From Kitasatospora sp. NBC_00240 (GTDB lineage: Bacteria; Actinomycetota; Actinomycetes; Streptomycetales; Streptomycetaceae), in contig NZ_JAPEMU010000001.1 of the NCBI RefSeq assembly GCF_026342405.1, forward strand, positions 5,828,001 to 5,892,000: a stretch of DNA of 64,000 nt, read 5' to 3'. A program made the translations under genes and the position numbers. Each line of letters starts with the position of its first letter. The stretch's first letter is position 1. The notes under the pieces are model-generated. The model had not been told where the DNA came from, did not search any database, and was given only the letters and a program-made list of their open reading frames with translations. Below, piece after piece: positions 59,522-64,000 of the stretch.

Positions 59522-60265
59522 ATGATGAATTCACTCGCGGGTGAACCTCCCGCGATCCGGGTCACGGCGCTCAACGTGCTGCGCGGCGGCCGGAGCGTCC
59601 TGCACGACCTGGCCCTCGAAGTCCCCCGGGGCTCGATCACCGGCCTGCTCGGCCCCAGCGGCTGCGGCAAGACCACCCTGCTGCGCTCGATCGTCGGCGT
59701 CCAGAAGACCGCCTCCGGCCAGGTGGAGGTGCTCGGCCTGCCCGCCGGGAGCACCGATCTGCGCAGCCGGGTCGGGTACGTCACCCAGGCGCCCTCCGTC
59801 TACAGCGACCTCAGCGTGATGGAGAACCTCCGCTACTTCGCCGCCATCCTCGGCGCCCCCAAGGACGACCCGGAGCGCGTCGTCGCCGCCGTCGGCCTGG
59901 CCGGCCACGAGCACGACCTGGCCGCCCGCCTCTCCGGCGGCCAGCGTGCCCGGGTCTCGCTGGCCGCCGCCCTGCTCGGCCACCCCGAACTGCTGATCCT
60001 GGACGAACCGACCGTCGGCCTCGACCCGGTGCTCCGGCAGGACCTCTGGCGGCTCTTCCGCGAACTCGCCGACCACGGCAGCACCCTGCTGGTCTCCAGC
60101 CACGTCATGGACGAGGCCTCGCGCTGCGACCGCCTGCTGCTGATGCGCGAGGGCCGCCTGCTCGCCGACGACACCCCCGCCGAACTGCTGCGCCGCACCG
60201 GCGCCGCCGACGTCGACAGCGCCTTCCTCACCCTGGTGGCGGGCAGAACGGAAGCAGTGGCATGA
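59522..60265 (+). CDS. ABC exporter ATP-binding protein
   Basis: A 247-residue drug/efflux-type ATPase. Walker A is GPSGCGKTT, the signature LSGGQRARVSL, Walker B LLILDEPTVGLDP and the switch His in SSHVMDEASRC. Two adjacent ATG codons (59522, 59525) could start it; the ribosome-binding site is poor. It overlaps the permease gene by ATGA. The DrrA-like pattern and the TetR gene upstream suggest export of a toxic compound or lipid. Confidence 0.9.
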   Translation: MMNSLAGEPPAIRVTALNVLRGGRSVLHDLALEVPRGSITGLLGPSGCGKTTLLRSIVGVQKTASGQVEVLGLPAGSTDLRSRVGYVTQAPSVYSDLSVMENLRYFAAILGAPKDDPERVVAAVGLAGHEHDLAARLSGGQRARVSLAAALLGHPELLILDEPTVGLDPVLRQDLWRLFRELADHGSTLLVSSHVMDEASRCDRLLLMREGRLLADDTPAELLRRTGAADVDSAFLTLVAGRTEAVA

Positions 60266-60999
60266 GAGTCACCCGTACCACCGCCACCGCCCGCCGGGTG
60301 CTCGCCCAGCTGCGCCACGACCCGCGGACCATCGCGTTGCTGCTGGTCGTCCCCTGCCTGCTGCTGACCCTGCTGCGGTTCATGTACGACGGCCAGCCGC
60401 AGGCCTTCGACCGGCTCGGCGCCGCCCTGCTCGGTATCTTCCCGCTGCTGGTGATGTTCCTGGTCACGTCGGTGGCGATGCTCCGCGAGCGCACCAGCGG
60501 CACCCTGGAGCGGCTGCTCACCATGCCGCTCGGCAAACTCGACCTGCTGCTCGGCTACGCCCTGGCGTTCGGTGTCGTCGCGCTCGTCCAGGCGGCGCTG
60601 GCCTCCGCGCTCACCCTCGGCCTGCTCGGGCTGGACGTCGCCGGGCCCACCTGGCTGCTGTTCGCCGTCGCCCTCGGCGACGGGCTGCTCGGGATGGCCC
60701 TCGGCCTGCTGGTCTCCGCCTTCGCGGCCACCGAGTTCCAGGCGGTGCAGTTCCTGCCCGCGGTGATCCTGCCGCAGCTGCTGCTCTGCGGGCTGTTCGT
60801 GCCGCGGGAGAGCATGGCCTCCGTCCTGCGGTGGCTCTCCGACGTGCTGCCGCTCTCCTACGCGGTGGACGCCATGACCAGAATCACCACGACCTCCGGG
60901 ACGGGCGGCCCGCTGCTGCGGGACCTCGCGGTGATCGCGGGCTCGGGCCTGCTCGCCCTCGCCCTCGGGGCGGCCACCCTGCGCCGCCGGACGGCGTGA
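60262..60999 (+). CDS. ABC exporter permease (ABC-2 type)
   Basis: A 245-residue membrane protein with six predicted helices, an N-terminal cytoplasmic lead (RRVLAQLRHDPRTIALLLVV) and the ABC-2 signature region RERTSGTLERLLTMPLGK. LPAVILPQLLLCGLFVPRE near the end is typical of DrrB-like permeases. Translation is coupled to the ATPase through a 4-bp overlap. Confidence 0.9.
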   Translation: MRVTRTTATARRVLAQLRHDPRTIALLLVVPCLLLTLLRFMYDGQPQAFDRLGAALLGIFPLLVMFLVTSVAMLRERTSGTLERLLTMPLGKLDLLLGYALAFGVVALVQAALASALTLGLLGLDVAGPTWLLFAVALGDGLLGMALGLLVSAFAATEFQAVQFLPAVILPQLLLCGLFVPRESMASVLRWLSDVLPLSYAVDAMTRITTTSGTGGPLLRDLAVIAGSGLLALALGAATLRRRTA

Positions 61000-61079
61000 G
61001 CCGGCGACCTGCGCCGTGACCTCGGTCCGGGCCCCTCGACCCCTGTGGATCGGGGGGCCCATGGGGCAGAATCGACGCC

Positions 61080-61760
61080 ATGACCGATTCCGACGGCACG
61101 CCCCACCAGGGCTCCGCCGCCCCCGAAGGCGAGCCCGTGTACGCCGACCGCGTGTACCGCTCCGTTCCCGGCATCATCTCCGGCGTCATGCTGCTGGCCA
61201 TCGCCGGCTGGCTGATCGTCGACGCCGTCATCACCGGCACCGGCAAGACGCCGTGGGTCGCGCTGGCCGCGGTGCCGGTGTTCGCGGCCCCGGTCGTCGC
61301 CTACACCCTGCGCCCCGCCGTCCTCGCGGACGACCGGCGGCTGCTGGTCCGCAACCCGCTGCGGACCGTCCACGCGCCCTGGGCCTCGGTCGAGGGACTG
61401 CGCGCCGGGTACTCGGTCGAGCTCTTCGCCAGCGGCAAGAAGTACCAGGTGTGGGCCGTGCCGGTGTCGCTGCGCCAGCGCAAGCGGGCGAACCGGCTGG
61501 CCGCCCGCAGCGCCGCCTCGGGCGACCCGCACGCCTCCCGGCTGGGGACGCTGGTCCGCCCGAGCATGCCCGTGCTGCCGGGCGCGCCCGACCCGAACCG
61601 GGCCTACTCCGACCAGGTCGTCGCGGTGCTGCAGGACCTCGCCGAGCGCAACGGCGGCCGGCCGGACGCCGCCGGCGAGGCGACCGCCACCTGGTGCTGG
61701 TGGATCATCGCGCCGACCCTGGCCGGGCTGGTCGCCCTGATCGCGGTGATCGCGGCCTGA
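61080..61760 (+). CDS. PH domain-containing membrane protein
   Basis: A 226-residue protein. Two helices (about residues 30-50 and 58-78) lead into a bacterial PH (bPH) domain with strands LADDRRLLVRNPLRTVHAPW and YQVWAVPVSLRQR. A final helix lies near the C-terminus (about 203-224). Such PH proteins are common near Streptomyces nucleoside genes but have no assigned role. The ATG at 61080 has no strong ribosome-binding site. Confidence 0.82.
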   Translation: MTDSDGTPHQGSAAPEGEPVYADRVYRSVPGIISGVMLLAIAGWLIVDAVITGTGKTPWVALAAVPVFAAPVVAYTLRPAVLADDRRLLVRNPLRTVHAPWASVEGLRAGYSVELFASGKKYQVWAVPVSLRQRKRANRLAARSAASGDPHASRLGTLVRPSMPVLPGAPDPNRAYSDQVVAVLQDLAERNGGRPDAAGEATATWCWWIIAPTLAGLVALIAVIAA

Positions 61761-61783
61761 CCCCGCCCCTCCCCGGACGCACC

Positions 61784-61819
61784 CGGGCCCGGCCGACAGG
61801 ACTTCGTCGGCCGGGCCCG
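61784..61819. terminator. Bidirectional terminator before the phosphomutase
   Basis: A perfect 14-bp stem, arms 61784-61797 and 61806-61819, around an 8-nt loop, between the convergent PH-domain and phosphomutase genes. Confidence 0.85.
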
Positions 61820-61845
61820 TTGTCGTGCCAGGGGGCCGGCGGAGG

Positions 61846-63546
61846 TCAGGCCTCGATGCCCGCGGCCTCGGCGAGGTCCCGCTTGACGTGGGCCAGCACA
61901 TCGGCCGCCGCCGCCCGGGCCGCCCCGAGCGCGTCCGCCGAACCGACCGGCAGGACCACCTCCAGGTAGCACTTGAGCTTGGGCTCGGTGCCGGAGGGAC
62001 GCACCACGATCCGGGCCGAGCGGACGCCCTCGCCCGCCAGCTGGTAGCGCAGGCCGTCGGTGGGCGGCAGGTCGGCCGAGCCGGCCGTCAGGTCGTCCGC
62101 CTGGGTGACCCGGAGCCCGGCCAGCACGGTCGGCGGCCGCTCGCGCAGCCGGCGCATGGCGTCGGCGATCAGCGACAGGTCGCTCACCCGGACGGAGAGC
62201 TGGTCGGTGGCGTGCAGCCCGTGCTCGACGGCCAGGTCGTCGAGCAGGTCGCCGAGGGTGCGCCCGGCGCGCTTGAGGCCGGCGGCGAGCTCGGCGACCA
62301 GCAGGGCGGCGCTGATGCCGTCCTTGTCGCGGACGCCCTCCGGGTCGACGCAGTAGCCGAGCGCCTCCTCGTAGCCGTAGCGCAGGCCCTCGGCGCGGGA
62401 GATCCACTTGAAGCCGGTCAGCGTCTCGGCGTAGCCCAGCCCGGCGGCGGCCGCGATCCGGCCGAGCAGGGTGGAGGAGACGATGGTGGTGGCGAAGGTG
62501 CCGACGGCCTTCTTGGCGACCAGGGCCTCGCCCAGCAGCGCGCCGACCTCGTCGCCGCGCAGCATCCGCCAGCCGCCCTCGGCGTCCGGGTCGGGGACGG
62601 CCACCGCGCAGCGGTCGGCGTCCGGGTCGTTGGCGATGACGATGTCGGGGCCGGCCGCGGCGGCGGTCCGGAAGGCGAGGTCCATCGCCCCGGGCTCCTC
62701 CGGGTTGGGGAAGGCCACCGTCGGGAAGTCGGGGTCGGGCTCGGCCTGCTCGGCGACCACGGTCGGGGCGGGGAAGCCGGCCTTGGCGAAGGCGGCGACC
62801 AGGACGTCCCGGCCGACCCCGTGCAGCGGGGTGTAGACGACGTCGAGATCGCGCGGGCCGCCCGGTTCGAGAACGCCGGCGGCCCGGGCGAGGTACGCCT
62901 CGACGACCTCCTCGCCGAGCACCTCCCAGCCCTCCTCGGCGCGCGGGACGTCGGCGAGCGCGACGATCGCGTCGATCTCGTCCGCGATGCCGGCGTCGGC
63001 GGGCGGGACGATCTGGGCGCCGTCGCCCAGGTAGACCTTGTAGCCGTTGTCCTGGGGCGGGTTGTGGCTGGCGGTGACGGTGACGCCGGCGGCGGCGCCC
63101 AGGTGCCGGACGGCGAACGCGAGCACGGGGGTCGGCAGCGCGCGCGGCAGCAGGGCGGCGCGCAGGCCGGCGCCGACCATCACGGCGGCGGTGTCGCGGG
63201 CGAAGTCGTACGACTTGTGGCGGGCGTCGTAGCCGATCACCACGAGGTCGCCCAGCTGCTCGCGCTTGACGTACGCGGCGAGGCCGGCGGCGGCGCGGAC
63301 GACCACGGCGCGGTTCATCCGCATCGGGCCGGCGCCGAGTTCGCCGCGCAGGCCGGCGGTGCCGAACTGGAGCCGGCCGGCGAAGCGCTCGCTCAGCTGG
63401 GACCAGGCGATCCGGTTGCCGGACTCGGTCTCGCCCTCGGCCTCGGCCAGCAGGGCCGACAGCTCCTCGCGGGTCTGCGGGTCGGGGTCCTCGGCCAGCC
63501 AGGCCCGGGCCCGGGCGAGGAGGTCGGTGGTGGGTGCCTGGGTCAT
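61846..63546 (-). CDS. Phosphohexomutase family enzyme (phosphoglucomutase/phosphomannomutase)
   Basis: A 566-residue alpha-D-phosphohexomutase. The phosphoserine loop is TVTASHNPPQDNGYK (about residues 140-154), the metal-binding loop IVIANDPDADRCAV, the sugar-binding loop EEALGYCV, and the C-terminal phosphate loop VRPSGTEPKLKCY. Start MTQAPT at 63546. It lies directly downstream of purine nucleoside phosphorylase. Since no deoB is visible, it may act as the phosphopentomutase linking (deoxy)ribose 1- and 5-phosphates to DeoC; that is inference. Confidence 0.9.
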   Translation of the reverse strand: MTQAPTTDLLARARAWLAEDPDPQTREELSALLAEAEGETESGNRIAWSQLSERFAGRLQFGTAGLRGELGAGPMRMNRAVVVRAAAGLAAYVKREQLGDLVVIGYDARHKSYDFARDTAAVMVGAGLRAALLPRALPTPVLAFAVRHLGAAAGVTVTASHNPPQDNGYKVYLGDGAQIVPPADAGIADEIDAIVALADVPRAEEGWEVLGEEVVEAYLARAAGVLEPGGPRDLDVVYTPLHGVGRDVLVAAFAKAGFPAPTVVAEQAEPDPDFPTVAFPNPEEPGAMDLAFRTAAAAGPDIVIANDPDADRCAVAVPDPDAEGGWRMLRGDEVGALLGEALVAKKAVGTFATTIVSSTLLGRIAAAAGLGYAETLTGFKWISRAEGLRYGYEEALGYCVDPEGVRDKDGISAALLVAELAAGLKRAGRTLGDLLDDLAVEHGLHATDQLSVRVSDLSLIADAMRRLRERPPTVLAGLRVTQADDLTAGSADLPPTDGLRYQLAGEGVRSARIVVRPSGTEPKLKCYLEVVLPVGSADALGAARAAAADVLAHVKRDLAEAAGIEA

Positions 63547-63669
63547 CGCTTCCAGCTCCAACGGGGACGTCGTGCGGATGTCGGCGGGTGCGCCCGGGGA
63601 CCGGGTCCGGGGGCGTTGTTCGGGGCCCGTGGCCGGCGAGGGCGTGCGGGCGGAGGGGGCGGGCGGACC

Positions 63670-63705
63670 GACGGGGTCCGCGGGAGGCGTCCCGCGGACC
63701 CCGTC
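63670..63705 (-). terminator. Hairpin between PNP and the phosphomutase
   Basis: A perfect 16-bp stem, arms 63670-63685 and 63690-63705, with a 4-nt loop, 27 bp past the PNP stop codon. It may attenuate rather than abolish read-through into the phosphomutase. Confidence 0.75.
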
Positions 63706-63731
63706 AGTGCTGATTCTGCGCCGCGGGCGGC

Positions 63732-64000
63732 TCAGATCCGCTCAAGGACCTTCGCCAGCAGCGCGCCCATGCGCTCGGCGGAGGCCTTGCCGGCCTCCAG
63801 CACCTCGGCGTGGTTGAGCGGCTCGCCGGTGATGCCGGCCGCCAGGTTGGTCACCAGGGAGATGCCGAGCACCTCGGCGCCGGCCTCGCGGGCGGCGATG
63901 GCCTCCAGCGTGGTGGACATGCCGACCAGCTCGCCGCCGATCACCCGGGCCATGTGCACCTCGGCCGGGGTCTCGTAGTGCGGGCCGCGGAACTGGACGT
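63732..64000 (-). CDS. Purine nucleoside phosphorylase, C-terminal part (gene continues past the window)
   Basis: The last 89 codons of a PNP, which splits inosine/guanosine and their deoxy forms with phosphate. GPHYETPAEVHMARVIGG is the conserved base/sugar-binding segment, then ELVGMSTTLEAIAAREAG with the GMST signature, and the key Asn in SLVTNLAAG. The 5' end lies beyond 64000. It completes the salvage chain: adenosine deaminase gives inosine, PNP gives hypoxanthine and ribose 1-phosphate. Confidence 0.92.
   Translation of the reverse strand, partial: VQFRGPHYETPAEVHMARVIGGELVGMSTTLEAIAAREAGAEVLGISLVTNLAAGITGEPLNHAEVLEAGKASAERMGALLAKVLERI

Noticed and set aside
1..64000. CRISPR arrays, insertion sequences, prophage or att sites
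   Set aside because: No regularly spaced repeats, transposase or integrase motifs or tRNA-flanking duplications were seen on either strand.

Overview
The window is very GC-rich, with dense high-GC3 coding sequence, frequent GTG starts and many ATGA/TGATG gene overlaps. It reads as chromosomal core DNA of a Streptomycetaceae actinobacterium (Streptomyces or Kitasatospora; I cannot tell which). From memory, the gene order folD, DUF3017, mdh, trpS, sdhCDAB, mutase, nucleoside ABC transporter, cdd, deoA, add, afsQ2/afsQ1/sigQ, deoC, phosphomutase, PNP follows the S. coelicolor SCO4824-SCO4917 stretch. No rRNA, tRNA, CRISPR array, insertion sequence or prophage was seen.

Layout. 1-6.5 kb: DUF4190 membrane protein (minus), then folD, DUF3017 protein, mdh, a CNNM/CBS membrane protein, trpS and a 2'-5' RNA ligase-like protein. 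6.6-14.3 kb: two paralogous CDP-glycerol glycerophosphotransferases, one fused to a GT2 domain, with a divergent stand-alone GT2: a teichoic-acid-type wall polymer locus. 14.4-18.5 kb: YihY/BrkB protein, methyltransferase, D,D-carboxypeptidase, small membrane protein. 18.5-22 kb: sdhCDAB. 22-30 kb: lipoprotein, OHCU decarboxylase, secreted tripeptidyl-aminopeptidase-like lipoprotein, SDR, methylmalonyl-CoA mutase catalytic subunit, M20 amidohydrolase. 30.4-37.7 kb: nucleoside uptake and catabolism (BMP lipoprotein, ATPase, two permeases, cdd, deoA). 37.7-38.6 kb: a decayed island with two broken genes. 38.6-42.4 kb: MFS exporter, divergent LysR regulator, add. 42.6-48.5 kb: small secreted protein, PspC, VanZ, afsQ1-afsQ2-lipoprotein and divergent sigQ. 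48.9-54.4 kb: PucR regulator, lysA-like decarboxylase, uridine kinase-like protein, an ALF-repeat LAXTG surface protein, a hypothetical. 54.7-58 kb: deoC and two aldehyde dehydrogenases. 58.2-64 kb: orphan DUF1016 nuclease domain, TetR plus ABC exporter, PH-domain protein, phosphohexomutase, and the C-terminal part of purine nucleoside phosphorylase running off the end.

How it works together. The dominant theme is nucleoside salvage. The transporter, cdd, deoA, add, a uridine kinase-like protein, deoC, a phosphomutase and PNP lie interspersed over 34 kb. Four of these units carry the same 12-bp palindrome CTACGCGCGTAG (two copies perfect, two with minor changes) overlapping or beside the predicted -10, which predicts one shared repressor encoded outside the window. 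The aldehyde dehydrogenases after deoC could oxidise the acetaldehyde released by the aldolase. Central carbon metabolism (mdh, sdh, mutase) and envelope functions fill the remainder.

The most unusual observation is a shortened Uma2-family gene at 38206-38589. A 202-bp internal segment lies inverted between 8-bp inverted repeats, and flipping it on paper restores one continuous 127-codon reading frame.
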